DNA of 64,000 bases from Paraburkholderia sp. BCC1886 (GCF_900996245.1 NZ_CAAJGK010000063.1:248001-312000); one strand, 5' to 3'; positions 36,523 to 45,780 are shown, counted from the first letter of the stretch. The notes: generated from the sequence alone by a model not told the origin. Numbers and translations: made by a program.

Positions 36523-37548
36523 ATGCGTCGCGCGTTGGTTATCGCACCGAATTGGATCGGTGACGCATTGATGGCGCAGCCGCTGTTTGCGCGCCTCGTT
36601 AAACTGCATCCGCGCATGGTGATCGACGCGGTCGCGCCTTCCTGGGTTGCGCCCGTCCTCGAGCGCATGCCGGAAATCCGCGACGTCTATGCCACCGACC
36701 TCGCGCACGGCAAGCTGCAGATGTTGCGCCGCTGGCAACTGTCGAGCGACTTGCGCGACGTCGGCTACGACGCGGCCTACGTGCTGCCGAACTCGCTCAA
36801 ATCCGCGCTGATTCCGTGGATGGCGGGGATTCCGCTGCGCATCGGCTATACCGGCGAGAGCCGTTACGGGCTGCTCAACGTGCGTCACGCGAATCCGCGT
36901 AAAGACGAGCGGCCGCCGATGGTCGGCCACTACGCCGCGCTCGCCTACGCGCCCGGCGCCCGCGTTCCGGACGACCTGCCGATGCCCCGGCTCGACGCCG
37001 ATCTGAACGAAGCGTCCCGCGTGTCGTCGCGCTTCAATCTGGATACGCGCGTGCCGCTACTGGTGTTCTGCCCGGGCGCCGAATACGGGCCGGCCAAGCG
37101 TTGGCCACCCGAGCATTTCGCGGCGCTCGCGCAAATGGTCGGCCAGTCGTTCCCGTACACGCAGATCGTTGCGCTCGGTTCGCCGAAAGACGCGCCGCTC
37201 GCCCAGGCCATCGCCGAGAAAGCGCCGAACGTGCGCAATCTGTGCGGACAGACTGCGTTGAACGAAGCGTGCGCGCTGATTGCGCGGGCCAACGCGGTGA
37301 TCACCAACGACTCCGGCCTGATGCACGTGGCCGCCGCACTGCGCCGCCCGCTCGTGGCCGTGTACGGTTCGACCGATCCGCGCCACACGCCGCCCTTGTC
37401 CGAGCTTGCGAAGGTACAATGGCTCCATCTCGAATGTAGCCCCTGTTTCCAGCGCGAGTGTCCGCTCGGCCATCTGAACTGTCTGAAGCAGTTGAGCGCC
37501 GAGCAGGTTTTCGGCGATTTGCGCGGCATGCTGGTCGCGCAACGCTAA
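36523..37548 (+). CDS. waaF: ADP-heptose:LPS heptosyltransferase II
   Basis: A 341-residue GT-B glycosyltransferase of family 9. It starts RRALVIAPNWIGDALMAQPL, the WaaF N-terminus, and TNDSGLMHVAAAL plus VYGSTDPRHTPP form the nucleotide-sugar site. It adds the second heptose to the lipopolysaccharide inner core at the cytoplasmic face. The length is typical. Confidence 0.95.
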   Translation: MRRALVIAPNWIGDALMAQPLFARLVKLHPRMVIDAVAPSWVAPVLERMPEIRDVYATDLAHGKLQMLRRWQLSSDLRDVGYDAAYVLPNSLKSALIPWMAGIPLRIGYTGESRYGLLNVRHANPRKDERPPMVGHYAALAYAPGARVPDDLPMPRLDADLNEASRVSSRFNLDTRVPLLVFCPGAEYGPAKRWPPEHFAALAQMVGQSFPYTQIVALGSPKDAPLAQAIAEKAPNVRNLCGQTALNEACALIARANAVITNDSGLMHVAAALRRPLVAVYGSTDPRHTPPLSELAKVQWLHLECSPCFQRECPLGHLNCLKQLSAEQVFGDLRGMLVAQR

Positions 37549-37736
37549 AGCCTCCGGGCGCTGGCGCTTTCTCGAGTAGCACTGCACGCAACACCGCACG
37601 CCCCGAGCGCGTCGCGTCGTGCTCGCGCCTCACGGCGCGGGCATCCTCGCGCAACGGGACGTTTGTCCGGTGCTCCGGACTGTCCCGCTGACCGCTGCCC
37701 CGCAACCGCGCGCTGCGCACAAGAGACTGACGAGCC

Positions 37737-38183
37737 ATGCCACGTTTTGCCCATATCTTCGAAGCCGCCGCCGATACCCTGAACGCCTACTATCAGGCCA
37801 TCGCCGAGGTCAATATCGACAGCTTGATGGGCCTGTGGATCGACGAGGAGTTCGTGAGTTGCATTTGCGCCGATGGTTCGCATCTGCACGGCCTCGATAA
37901 CATTCGCGCCGGCTTGCAGATGCAGCTCGAAGCCGCGCCGGTGTCGATCGAACCACTCGATATCCGCGTGTACGACAGTCTCGGCACCGTCGTCTACGCG
38001 ATTGCCGAGGCGCATCGTCCGGCCGATCCGAAGGCGACGCCGGCCATGGTTTTCACCACTTACGTGATGGTCCACGAACGCGGCGAATGGCGTATCGCCC
38101 ACATTCACGCAAGCCCGATGCCGAACGACACGGCCAGCCAGTTCGCCACCAAGATGCGACACGGCCAGGGGTCGTTGCACTGA
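37737..38183 (+). CDS. NTF2/SnoaL-like domain protein
   Basis: A 148-residue cone-fold protein. YYQAIAEVNIDSLMGLWIDEEFVSCIC and the C-terminal YVMVHERGEWRIAHIHASP are typical of SnoaL-like and ketosteroid-isomerase-like proteins. No catalytic function can be assigned. It lies between waaF and a YheT-like hydrolase. Confidence 0.82.
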   Translation: MPRFAHIFEAAADTLNAYYQAIAEVNIDSLMGLWIDEEFVSCICADGSHLHGLDNIRAGLQMQLEAAPVSIEPLDIRVYDSLGTVVYAIAEAHRPADPKATPAMVFTTYVMVHERGEWRIAHIHASPMPNDTASQFATKMRHGQGSLH

Positions 38184-38198
38184 CGTGCTCCGTCGTTG

Positions 38199-38264
38199 GT
38201 TCGTGGGTTGTTCGTGGGTTGTTCGTGGGTTGTTCGTGGGTTGTTCGTGGGTTGTTCGTGGGTC
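38199..38264 (+). repeat. six tandem copies of an 11-bp unit
   Basis: GTTCGTGGGTT is repeated head to tail six times; only the last base of the final copy differs. It fills the spacer between the NTF2-like gene and the hydrolase gene. A frame through the repeat opens into the hydrolase gene, but the hydrolase start is 68 bases further on. Confidence 0.92.
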
Positions 38265-38331
38265 GGGCTTCCCTGACCCACACTGTTTTTCCCGTTTTTT
38301 TCCCCAGCGATTTTTTTGCTCCGACGCCTGT

Positions 38332-39432
38332 ATGAGCACGACGCAAGATAAATCCGCCGCTTCAAGCGCCTCCAGCACCTCCCCGACTTCCGCCGTCGCC
38401 CGTAGCGCGGTCGCGGCCGTCGATGCCGCCGTCGATCTCCTCTATCGCGCGCCCTTGTGGCTGCCGAACCGGCACGCGCAAACCATCGTCCCGTCGCTGT
38501 TCGCGCGCCGCCCCACGGTCTCGTTCACGCGCGAACGCTGGGATACGCCGGACGGCGACTTCATCGATCTCGACTGGGTGGTGCACGAGGCCCCGGCGGC
38601 GTCGGCGAACTCTATCGCCCCGCCGCCCGATGCACCGCTGTTCGTGCTGTTCCACGGCCTCGAAGGCAGTTCGGCGTCGCACTATGCTGCAGCGTTGATG
38701 CACGCGGCGCGCGAATTGGGGTGGCACGGCGTCGTGCCGCATTTCCGCAGTTGCAGCGGCACGCTGAATCGTCTGCCGCGCTTTTATCATCTCGCCGATA
38801 GCGACGAGGTCGATTGGGTGCTGCGACGTCTGCGCGCCGTGCATCGCGGACCGATTGTCGCCGCGGGCGTATCGCTCGGCGGCAATGTGCTGTTGCGCTG
38901 GCTTGGCGAGCGGCGCGAAGAGGCCGCGAAGGTGATTTCGGCTGCCGCTGCGATCTCCACGCCGATCGACGTGCATGCCGGCGGCCGCGCATTGTCGCAG
39001 GGCTTCGGCATGGTCTATACGCGCAGCTTTTTGAAGACGCTGAAACTCAAAGCCGAGCAGAAGCTGGTGCAATTCCCCGGCCTGTTCGATCGCGATGCGA
39101 TGCTCGCGAGCCGTACCATGTACGAGTTCGACAACGTGGTGACCGCGCCGCTGCACGGCTTTCGCAATACCGACGAGTACTGGCGCACGGCCACCACGCG
39201 GCCGCTGCTGCCGCATATCGACGTGCCGACGCTGGTGCTGAACGCGCGCAACGACCCGTTCCTGCCGGCCGAGGCGCTGCCGTCGCGCGAGGACGTATCG
39301 GCGGCCGTCGAACTCGATCAACCCAAACACGGCGGACACGCCGGGTTTATGACCGGGCCGTTCCCGGGCCGCATCGACTGGCTGTCGCGGCGCGTGTTCG
39401 GCTATCTGGAGCGGCACATCGATCATGGATGA
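38332..39432 (+). CDS. YheT-family alpha/beta hydrolase
   Basis: A 366-residue hydrolase. LFVLFHGLEGSSASHYA is the oxyanion region, AAGVSLGGNVLLRWLGE the nucleophile elbow, and KHGGHAGFMTGP holds the catalytic histidine, all as in YheT-type esterases. Start at ATG 38332 (MSTTQDKSA); the upstream open frame is only read through the 11-bp tandem repeat. It overlaps the next gene by 8 bases. Substrate unknown. Confidence 0.88.
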   Translation: MSTTQDKSAASSASSTSPTSAVARSAVAAVDAAVDLLYRAPLWLPNRHAQTIVPSLFARRPTVSFTRERWDTPDGDFIDLDWVVHEAPAASANSIAPPPDAPLFVLFHGLEGSSASHYAAALMHAARELGWHGVVPHFRSCSGTLNRLPRFYHLADSDEVDWVLRRLRAVHRGPIVAAGVSLGGNVLLRWLGERREEAAKVISAAAAISTPIDVHAGGRALSQGFGMVYTRSFLKTLKLKAEQKLVQFPGLFDRDAMLASRTMYEFDNVVTAPLHGFRNTDEYWRTATTRPLLPHIDVPTLVLNARNDPFLPAEALPSREDVSAAVELDQPKHGGHAGFMTGPFPGRIDWLSRRVFGYLERHIDHG

Positions 39433-40024
39433 CATCGTCAAACAGGCGCTCGCCAAGTGGCCGAACGTCCCGAGTTGCACCGGCTGGCTGCTGCTCGACC
39501 GGCGCGGTAACTGGCGCATGCGCGATGAAGCGGCGCAGGCGAACGGCTCGGCCGGCGAGCCGATCCGGCATGAAGCGCTGCTAGGGTTCATCAATCGCAA
39601 TTACGCGGTGGATGACAGCGGGCAGTGGTTTTTTCAGAACGGCCCGCAGCGGGTTTATGTGGAGTTGGGATATACGCCCTGGGTGGTGAGGCTTTCGCTC
39701 GATGAAGCCGCTGCGCTTGTGTTGAACGATCACGCGGGCTCGGCATTCGAGCCTGTGGCGGTGTTCGTCGACGATCAAGGCGGGATTCTGTTCACCGACG
39801 ATTCGACGCCACCGCGCGTGGCCGTGCTGCACGATCATGACCTGGAAGTGTTCGCCGATCACGCCGCGCTTGGTGACGATTCGTTGAGCGGCACGTTTCG
39901 CTGGAACGGCGCCGCGGATTTGCCGCTACAGAAGGTGCCGCGCGATGAGGTTGCGGCGCGGTTCGGTTTTGTGGCGAGTCCCGCGGCGCTTGCTGCTTCG
40001 GCTTCTTCTGGCGGGAAGGCTTAG
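39425..40024 (+). CDS. conserved uncharacterised protein
   Basis: A 199-residue soluble protein starting MDDIVKQALAKWPNVPSC and continuing GWLLLDRRGNWRMRD. The motifs look conserved (FINRNYAVDDSGQWFFQNGPQ, VYVELGYTPW), and I recall similar proteins next to YheT-like genes in beta-proteobacteria, but I recognise no function. It is translationally coupled to the hydrolase gene (8-base overlap). The C-terminus is an Ala/Ser-rich tail. Confidence 0.75.
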   Translation: MDDIVKQALAKWPNVPSCTGWLLLDRRGNWRMRDEAAQANGSAGEPIRHEALLGFINRNYAVDDSGQWFFQNGPQRVYVELGYTPWVVRLSLDEAAALVLNDHAGSAFEPVAVFVDDQGGILFTDDSTPPRVAVLHDHDLEVFADHAALGDDSLSGTFRWNGAADLPLQKVPRDEVAARFGFVASPAALAASASSGGKA

Positions 40025-40078
40025 GTGGTTGGAGCCAGGCCCGCTGCTATCATTGGCGCCCTTTGAAGGAGCCCGATC

Positions 40079-40558
40079 ATGCCTGAACTCACTCATTTCG
40101 ATGCAGCCGGACAGGCGCATATGGTGGACGTCGGCGGCAAGCTGGAGACCAGACGGATCGCCATTGCGCGCGGCTCGATCCGCATGCTGCCGGAAACGTT
40201 CGCGTTGATCCGCGATGGGAATGCCAGGAAGGGCGATGTTATCGGCATCGCTCGAATTGCCGCTATTCAAGGGGCGAAGCGGACCGCCGATCTGATTCCG
40301 CTATGTCATCCGCTCGCGCTTACGCGCGTCAAGGTGGAGTTCGAGCTTGATGAGACGCTGCCGGGTGTGCACTGCGTGGTGCAGGTCGAGACGCTCGGGC
40401 GCACCGGCGTGGAAATGGAAGCGCTGACCGCCGTGCAGGTCGGGCTGCTGACGGTGTACGACATGTGCAAAGCGGTGGATCGAGGGATGACGATTACCGA
40501 TGTGAAGGTGCTGGAAAAGCACGGGGGGAAGTCGGGGGATTGGGTGGCGGGGGGTTAA
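40079..40558 (+). CDS. moaC: cyclic pyranopterin monophosphate synthase
   Basis: A 159-residue MoaC: LTHFDAAGQAHMVDVG, IPLCHPLALTRV and GVEMEALTAVQVGLLTVYDMCKA are the active-site segments. It converts the MoaA product to cyclic pyranopterin monophosphate in molybdenum cofactor synthesis. The last 31 codons are repeated exactly at 50426-50518 and act as the attachment site of a genomic island, so the final stop (TAA at 40556) is supplied by the island. The enzyme appears intact. Confidence 0.95.
   Translation: MPELTHFDAAGQAHMVDVGGKLETRRIAIARGSIRMLPETFALIRDGNARKGDVIGIARIAAIQGAKRTADLIPLCHPLALTRVKVEFELDETLPGVHCVVQVETLGRTGVEMEALTAVQVGLLTVYDMCKAVDRGMTITDVKVLEKHGGKSGDWVAGG
40463..40555 (+). repeat. 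attL: 93-bp direct repeat at the moaC 3' end
   Basis: This 93-base stretch of moaC is identical to 50426-50518, same orientation, no mismatches. It is the left attachment site of a 9,963-bp island whose tyrosine integrase gene starts 143 bases downstream. Confidence 0.95.
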
Positions 40559-40583
40559 GACTTTGTTTCAATAGTCTTTTTTT
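40557..40583 (+). terminator. intrinsic terminator just inside the island, behind moaC
   Basis: AAGACT (40557-40562) pairs with AGTCTT (40573-40578) and is followed by five more T. It overlaps the moaC stop codon and is on island DNA, so the element brought its own terminator for the truncated host gene. Confidence 0.6.
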
Positions 40584-40698
40584 CACCGGCGCTCAGGACA
40601 TTGTCCGCCAAACCTTGGTGATCGTTGCCAACTCGGCTGGCTTACACAAGGACGCTTAAATCGATCTTGCTCCAATCCTGCTCCACTAGAGGACAGGA

Positions 40699-41681
40699 TT
40701 GGCCGCAATTCAGCGTAGAAAAGACAGATGGCAAGTACGAATCCGCCGTCGAGGATTTCTCGTCGAAGTCAAAACCTTCAACACCCGCCAAGACGCTGAA
40801 CAGTGGGCGCGATCCGTCGAAACCGACATGGATCGGGGAAGCTTCCTGAGTCGCAGTGAGGCTGAGGCAAATACGCTCGAACACTTGATCGAGCGTTACA
40901 TCACAGATGTGATGCCAACACTGAGAAGCGGGTCGGACGAAATATCACGGCTTCGGGCCACTTGCCGCACCCGACTTGCGAAACTCAGCATGGCCGCGTT
41001 GACCCCGAAGGCTGTCGCGGCCTATCGCGACGAACGGCTCAAACAAGTGAAGCCAGCAACGGTGATTCGAGAACTGGCCTATCTATAGGCGATCATCAAC
41101 CATGCGCGTCGAGAGTGGGACATCAACATCACGAACCCCGTCGCGTTGATTCGTAAGCCACCATCGCCTCAAGGTCGTGATCGGGTGTTGTCTGCCGACG
41201 AAGAAGCACGGCTTCTTGCAGAACTTGCCCCTGCTGGTCGCATAAACGTTTGGCTGCTTCCCGCAACCATCCTGAGTCTGGAAACGGGCATGCGGCATGG
41301 TGAACCCATCGAAATGCGGTGGGTGAATGCCAGCTTTGGAGACCGGACCGCTCATCTACCAATGACCAAGAACGGGATGGCACGGACTGTCCCACTGTCC
41401 AAGAAAGCGGTTGCTACCTTGGCTGCTCTTCCACGCTCCGTTGACGGAAGGGTCATCCCGGTCAAGGGCAACCCGCTGCACGCGGCGTTCAGGAAGGCAT
41501 GCAAACGTGCTGGCATCAAGGACCTTCACTGGCACGACCTGCGACATACAGCAATTACACGCGTAGCCCAGAAGCTGCAAAATGCCATCGAACTGGCCGC
41601 TGTCTCGGGCATCGCAGCTTGATGATGTTAAAGCGGTACTACCACCCGTCAGCTACCGAGTTGGCACGGAACCTTGGCTGA
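40699..41681 (+). pseudogene. tyrosine-type integrase, disrupted by a TAG and a frameshift
   Basis: A complete site-specific recombinase can be read across two lesions. The N-terminal part (TTG start at 40699, MAAIQRRKDRWQVRIRRRG) ends at TAG 41086-41088 after ELAYL. The same frame continues at once with AIINHARREWDINITNPVA through ETGMRHGE (first catalytic Arg) and HWHDLRHTAIT (HxxR). Near 41611 one base is missing, so GHRSLMMLKRYYHPSATELA, with the catalytic Tyr, is in another frame ending at 41681. It lies beside attL in the same direction as moaC. It should be inactive unless both lesions are bypassed or are sequencing errors. Confidence 0.9.
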
Positions 41682-41718
41682 AACAACCAGCCCCAATTCG
41701 GGAGACTGTCGATTCGCT

Positions 41719-41985
41719 CTATTTCGACGGATCGATGGTCCCTTCCTTGCCGGTATAGGGGTTCACGTTCCCTTTCGACGACCAGTTGTCGTACTTCGTG
41801 CCGTTCGGGTTGGTTTGGTTATGCCCGGCAACGTAGGTGCCATTGCTACGCGTATATCCGCTGACGTAGTGTTCACCGCTGCTGCTTGAGTGATAGCTAC
41901 TGTGTCCGCCGCCGAGACCGCCACCCCGCGCAAATGCAACGGTTGAAATCAGGCACAAGCAGACGGCAATCAATTTGATTTTCAT
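41719..41985 (-). CDS. small secreted Gly/Ser-rich protein
   Basis: An 88-residue protein with a clear signal peptide (MKIKLIAVCLCLISTVAFA) followed by a Gly/Ser/His/Tyr-rich mature part: GGGLGGGHSSYHSSSS, then GYTRSNGTYVAGHNQTNPNG. The latter block resembles short secreted proteins found in many proteobacterial accessory regions. Exported to the periplasm or beyond; function unknown. Confidence 0.75.
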   Translation of the reverse strand: MKIKLIAVCLCLISTVAFARGGGLGGGHSSYHSSSSGEHYVSGYTRSNGTYVAGHNQTNPNGTKYDNWSSKGNVNPYTGKEGTIDPSK

Positions 41986-42130
41986 GGTGGTCCCCGGATG
42001 GTCTATAGAGTTGTTGCCGACTTTCTTTCATTATCTTGCCGACACCTTGCGATTCTATAACTGTCTGTCCGCTTTATTCACCTATCGGAAACACTATGGA
42101 CGCGCCGCCTTGGGTTTCTCGGGCGAGAAT

Positions 42131-43297
42131 TCACGCGGAATCGCTTGATTCACTGCCGTCGTTTGGCTTCCCCGGCGCTGGCAGCGAAGTGGTTTCAAAG
42201 GCCATAGCATGCCGCAACATCCGGCAAACTCCGTCTAATCCGGGAAATAAGGTGGCCGCTGTTACTCCCATGAACGCGAGATCACCCAGCGCTTCGGACG
42301 CAAATGCTGCTGGAACCTCTGCGGCCATGAGATACCGTACATTCTGATGTCTTTCAATGTTGCAGATGAACTGCTCAATGTTTCCGACGTTGGAAACGAG
42401 GAAGCGTCCTTGTTGGGCGTACAGGCGGGGATTGTCTCTCGCTGAAACAGACAGGAACGACATGTACGGTTCAAGGAATGGAATGGTCACGATTGGCGGT
42501 GAAAACCGCTCAACAAATTCGCGGGTCAACGCATAGACACGCACGCGGTTGTCTCTCGACCGCAACGACCGATTTTCTAATGCATCGGCGAAACCGAAAA
42601 ATGCCGCGATGTACGGCGACCCTGTCCAGTCGAGCAGCGGCGTCGGCAAACCATGATGCTGCGCCAAGCCGAGTAACACCGAGTAGTCAACCGAGTCCCC
42701 AAGGTTGATGCGGCGGTTGGTTACAGCTTCCACATGCGAGTGAAAGATTGGCAACGTCTCGGCACAATACCTGTTCAACCGCGTTCTACCCGACCGGTAC
42801 AGACTTGTTTCTAATCTGAACTGGTGCGATCCATGCCCGCGAAACGCGACACCACCTTGTGCCCGTACCTCGCCCGCCCACTGCTTGAACTCATCCCACG
42901 AACCGCACTGACGGATGTCGGCAATCCCGCCGCTCGATGGAAGCGGCTTCAACGAAATCTTTCCACCGGGTCCGTCTGCATCTAGCCAAGTACCCCTTAG
43001 TCCTGTACGGGTCGCTTTTAGACTTGCCCGAGTCGAAAGCAGCAGTCGTCGGGTGTGTTCATCGACTCGCGGCTCCATCACCTGACCGCGTTCATCATGC
43101 GAGAAAAGCCTAATGGCCTGATATTCGGAAACGTCGCCTTGTTGCGAGATACGGAGACCTAGCGCCGCCGCTGTCGGCTGACCGGCGACGCCCCACCAAT
43201 GAAGCATGATTTCGTCTGGCCGGTCCTCGTCAAAGCACATCATCACGCTTGCTTTACCGGGCCGCGTCTCCATCGTTCCGAATAGCTGCTTTTTCAT
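42131..43297 (-). CDS. FRG-domain protein
   Basis: A 388-residue protein. The FRG domain runs from about residue 130 to 320: the naming F-R-G is at 152-154 (VAFRGHGSHQFRLETSLYR), and QHHGLPTPLLDWTGSPY (about 213-229) is the second conserved block. Residues 1-120 are a separate beta-rich domain. FRG domains are of unknown biochemistry and often occur among phage-defence genes. It is third in a tight minus-strand run after two nuclease-like genes (72-base gap), so it probably acts with them; that is inference. Confidence 0.85.
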   Translation of the reverse strand: MKKQLFGTMETRPGKASVMMCFDEDRPDEIMLHWWGVAGQPTAAALGLRISQQGDVSEYQAIRLFSHDERGQVMEPRVDEHTRRLLLSTRASLKATRTGLRGTWLDADGPGGKISLKPLPSSGGIADIRQCGSWDEFKQWAGEVRAQGGVAFRGHGSHQFRLETSLYRSGRTRLNRYCAETLPIFHSHVEAVTNRRINLGDSVDYSVLLGLAQHHGLPTPLLDWTGSPYIAAFFGFADALENRSLRSRDNRVRVYALTREFVERFSPPIVTIPFLEPYMSFLSVSARDNPRLYAQQGRFLVSNVGNIEQFICNIERHQNVRYLMAAEVPAAFASEALGDLAFMGVTAATLFPGLDGVCRMLRHAMAFETTSLPAPGKPNDGSESSDSA

Positions 43298-43369
43298 TTA
43301 CATAGGTGGCGATGTTTGGGATTGTGAATGCGCAACAGCAATCGTTGGCATCCGGCTCACCGTTCAGCT

Positions 43370-44377
43370 TTATGCGGGTAAATAGGTCCGCTTCAATGGC
43401 ACCAAACGCTTCGTCTCAGCGTCCGTTGCTTCGTAGTGGTCAACCAATGCACGGACAACGTGATCGGACGTCCAAAGCGTCAACGGCACGGAGGCGCGGT
43501 CCGCTTCGTAATACGCCTCCTTGCTGAAGCCGCCTGTACTAACGTACAAGCCACGATCATCGGGATGGCGACCGCCGAGAAAGCTCCGAATTTGGCTAGT
43601 CCCCATTTGACCTCTTCGATGCTTCACCTCGACGATGATCCTTGGATGCTCAAACCCAAACCCATCGGGAGACGCGATGATGTCCTTGCCGCGATCACTA
43701 CCAGCGGGCGAAACCTGCGTCTTGTATCCCATCGCACGAAGGATTCCGGCAATGAGTTCTTGCATGTCAGCCCAGTCCAACTTGCTAACAATGTCTTTGA
43801 TCTGTTCGAACGCGAGTGTCTCCATCCCTGACAATGGATCGGCCTCGACTTGGTCTTCCTGCAACTCTGGGGTTGGCTGCACGGGCTTGCCGGTGGCCTC
43901 GCCGAGCAGTTCCTGCGTTGCAAAGTCCGCTACCACGAAAACTGTAAGTGTCGAGCCGAGACTTGACTTGGTGGCGTCAGTCAGACTATCGCGTTCGACT
44001 TCCTTCTCTTTCCATGCGACCGGCCGCGCAAGTGCCATCTCCGCATCGACCAAGTCGGCCCGATATTCATATTCGCCCGTCACCCTGCCAATCAAGTAAG
44101 TCCGGTTCGCTGGCGAGTATGTGACGACCCAATCATCCACCTTGACTTCGTTCATGAAGCGCCATACCTGCGACGCTCCCGATATAACGGTCTTTTCCTT
44201 GGTCGCCGGTTCGATGGAACGGTATAGATCGATCAGCGCTTTTCGCGTCATGCCAACCTTGGCGAGAGGAGCAAGTTGTGTCCAACCAATTGCCGCGATC
44301 CCTCTTTCTCGAAATTCCTCGTACAGCCTTCCGCCCTCAGCCCGAATCATCCACATTTTGTTCATAAATCCCCGCAT
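43370..44377 (-). CDS. Mrr-type restriction endonuclease with N-terminal sensor domain
   Basis: A 335-residue protein. The C-terminal Mrr_cat domain (about 186-315) shows GSDRGKDIIASPDG with D232, IIVEVKHRRGQ with E250 and K252, and QIRSFLGG with Q262: a complete PD-(D/E)XK site. The N-terminal 150 residues (MWMIRAEGGRLYEEFRERG, VDDWVVTYSP) resemble PUA/EVE-like modules that read modified bases in such enzymes. No methyltransferase is nearby, which suits a modification-dependent nuclease. Likely cuts foreign modified DNA. Gap to the upstream gene is 30 bases. Confidence 0.87.
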   Translation of the reverse strand: MRGFMNKMWMIRAEGGRLYEEFRERGIAAIGWTQLAPLAKVGMTRKALIDLYRSIEPATKEKTVISGASQVWRFMNEVKVDDWVVTYSPANRTYLIGRVTGEYEYRADLVDAEMALARPVAWKEKEVERDSLTDATKSSLGSTLTVFVVADFATQELLGEATGKPVQPTPELQEDQVEADPLSGMETLAFEQIKDIVSKLDWADMQELIAGILRAMGYKTQVSPAGSDRGKDIIASPDGFGFEHPRIIVEVKHRRGQMGTSQIRSFLGGRHPDDRGLYVSTGGFSKEAYYEADRASVPLTLWTSDHVVRALVDHYEATDAETKRLVPLKRTYLPA

Positions 44378-44407
44378 GTCCCCTATTGGTCTGTCGCGAC
44401 GCCAATG

Positions 44408-45442
44408 TTATACGCTTACCGCTCGATATTCGAATGGCAGTCCAACTGTTTCGCGAAGATGAGCGAGATAGTCAGCGTCTTCGTTTGAAAGTGGGTTCCG
44501 GCCAACGGCAACGAGCGTTACCTTCCGGCCTTTGCCGGCTATCTGAAAGTAGGAGTATTCCAATAGTTGGCCTATTGCAAGACGCAGAACAGTCCGTGGT
44601 GCAAGGTCAGATTTGATTTCGTACAGCCTGAGTTCGCTGCTCGTTTCCACCAATACATCAATGAAATTCTCTTCACAGACGACACGGGCGCCAGGAAATT
44701 CGCCTTGAAGTTCCTTAAGAAGGATAGCCTGCATACGAGCATGCTCCGGGCTTACTTGAACCGGTCCGACAGCGCGGCGGGTGTAATCGGCAACGCTCGG
44801 AAAATCGGAAGCGCCTCTGCGCCTGTCGTTGCGCACCAACTTCTCGCGCAAGCGATCAACGCCGCTTAAGGTATAGCGATTCAGCTTAAGCACTGGGTCC
44901 GCACCAGAGGCGAAGGTGTCGCGTGGGAAGCGATATACGTTCCCAAGGCGAAAGCGGACGTTCAGAATATGATTCGCCCACCTTGCGTTACCAAGCGCTT
45001 CAACGGCGCCGCCTATGGCATGAATTTCTTCCTCCATAGTCCTTAGCCATCCGTTCCTCTTGAAGACACTAACCGCCTCTTCTGCTTGGGTATCATCAAG
45101 GCACTCAGCGTCTTCAATTTCTGCCACGTATCGCCTTCGCTTATCCGGCTGCAATGAGAATAGGACGATGTCGAACGGCTTGCGCTCCCTAACAAGCTTC
45201 GTGCGACTATTTCCGACCCCTTGTATAAAAGCATATCGCCAGCCATCGATCTGCCACTCGTCACGAAATAGCCAATCTTCGTGGCCGAAGCGATTGACAT
45301 TGTTGTAGGAGCCTTCCATTTCCTGCTGGGCCGCGTCGCCTGTGGGGTGATGCCAATCGGCGCTGTTGTATGCGATACGGGTTATTGTTTTCACTTTCGT
45401 GTCGATGTGGTCAGCTAACTGGAAAATCGCCCCGAGAATCAT
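44408..45442 (-). CDS. predicted PD-(D/E)XK nuclease-domain protein
   Basis: A 344-residue protein without an assigned name. The C-terminal third has a good nuclease core: E233 in PEHARMQAILLKEL, D262 in ENFIDVLVE, E275 and K277 in LRLYEIKSD, and Q292 in GQLLEYSYF. The N-terminal part has FGHEDWLFRDEWQIDGW at about 52-68, which I recall from other restriction-like proteins. Residues 1-42 may be spurious, with M42 (MEGSYNNVNR) an alternative start. It heads the operon nuclease-Mrr-FRG. A role in defence is inferred from domain and context. Confidence 0.75.
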   Translation of the reverse strand: MILGAIFQLADHIDTKVKTITRIAYNSADWHHPTGDAAQQEMEGSYNNVNRFGHEDWLFRDEWQIDGWRYAFIQGVGNSRTKLVRERKPFDIVLFSLQPDKRRRYVAEIEDAECLDDTQAEEAVSVFKRNGWLRTMEEEIHAIGGAVEALGNARWANHILNVRFRLGNVYRFPRDTFASGADPVLKLNRYTLSGVDRLREKLVRNDRRRGASDFPSVADYTRRAVGPVQVSPEHARMQAILLKELQGEFPGARVVCEENFIDVLVETSSELRLYEIKSDLAPRTVLRLAIGQLLEYSYFQIAGKGRKVTLVAVGRNPLSNEDADYLAHLRETVGLPFEYRAVSV

Positions 45443-45565
45443 ACGACAACAGGATTCTCAGCGCATCCCAGCTAATAGCGCAAGCAGCGGTTCGACAATC
45501 TCGTACCCTCGCAATCCCTCCAACCATCGGACCGGAATCCCGTCAATCCCTTGGGCCGCGACGGC

Positions 45566-45778
45566 ATGAACTGGATTCTCGACCGCATTGCATTGCTGTT
45601 AGCCGCAATCGCCTGTGCGCTTGGTGCTTGGGCGTTCTACCGTTACGCAGGAGAATGGTCCGGTGCGGTCATCCTGACGGTGGTGATCATTGGCCTCTTC
45701 GCCGAGAACCATCGTCTCCGCAAGCAACTGGCGGAACACGGCATCGAATCTTGCCCGCGTCGGCGTCGGAACACGTAA
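45566..45778 (+). CDS. small membrane protein
   Basis: A 70-residue protein, MNWILDRIALLLAAIACALG, with two predicted membrane helices (about 4-24 and 31-50) and a basic tail (CPRRRRNT). The next gene starts 2 bases after its stop. It is divergent from the nuclease operon. No family recognised; it could equally be a phage-like or membrane-stress protein. Confidence 0.6.
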   Translation: MNWILDRIALLLAAIACALGAWAFYRYAGEWSGAVILTVVIIGLFAENHRLRKQLAEHGIESCPRRRRNT

Positions 45779-45780
45779 CG

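Noticed and set aside
38199..38264. CRISPR array
   Set aside because: The 11-bp units are directly joined with no spacers and no cas genes are present.
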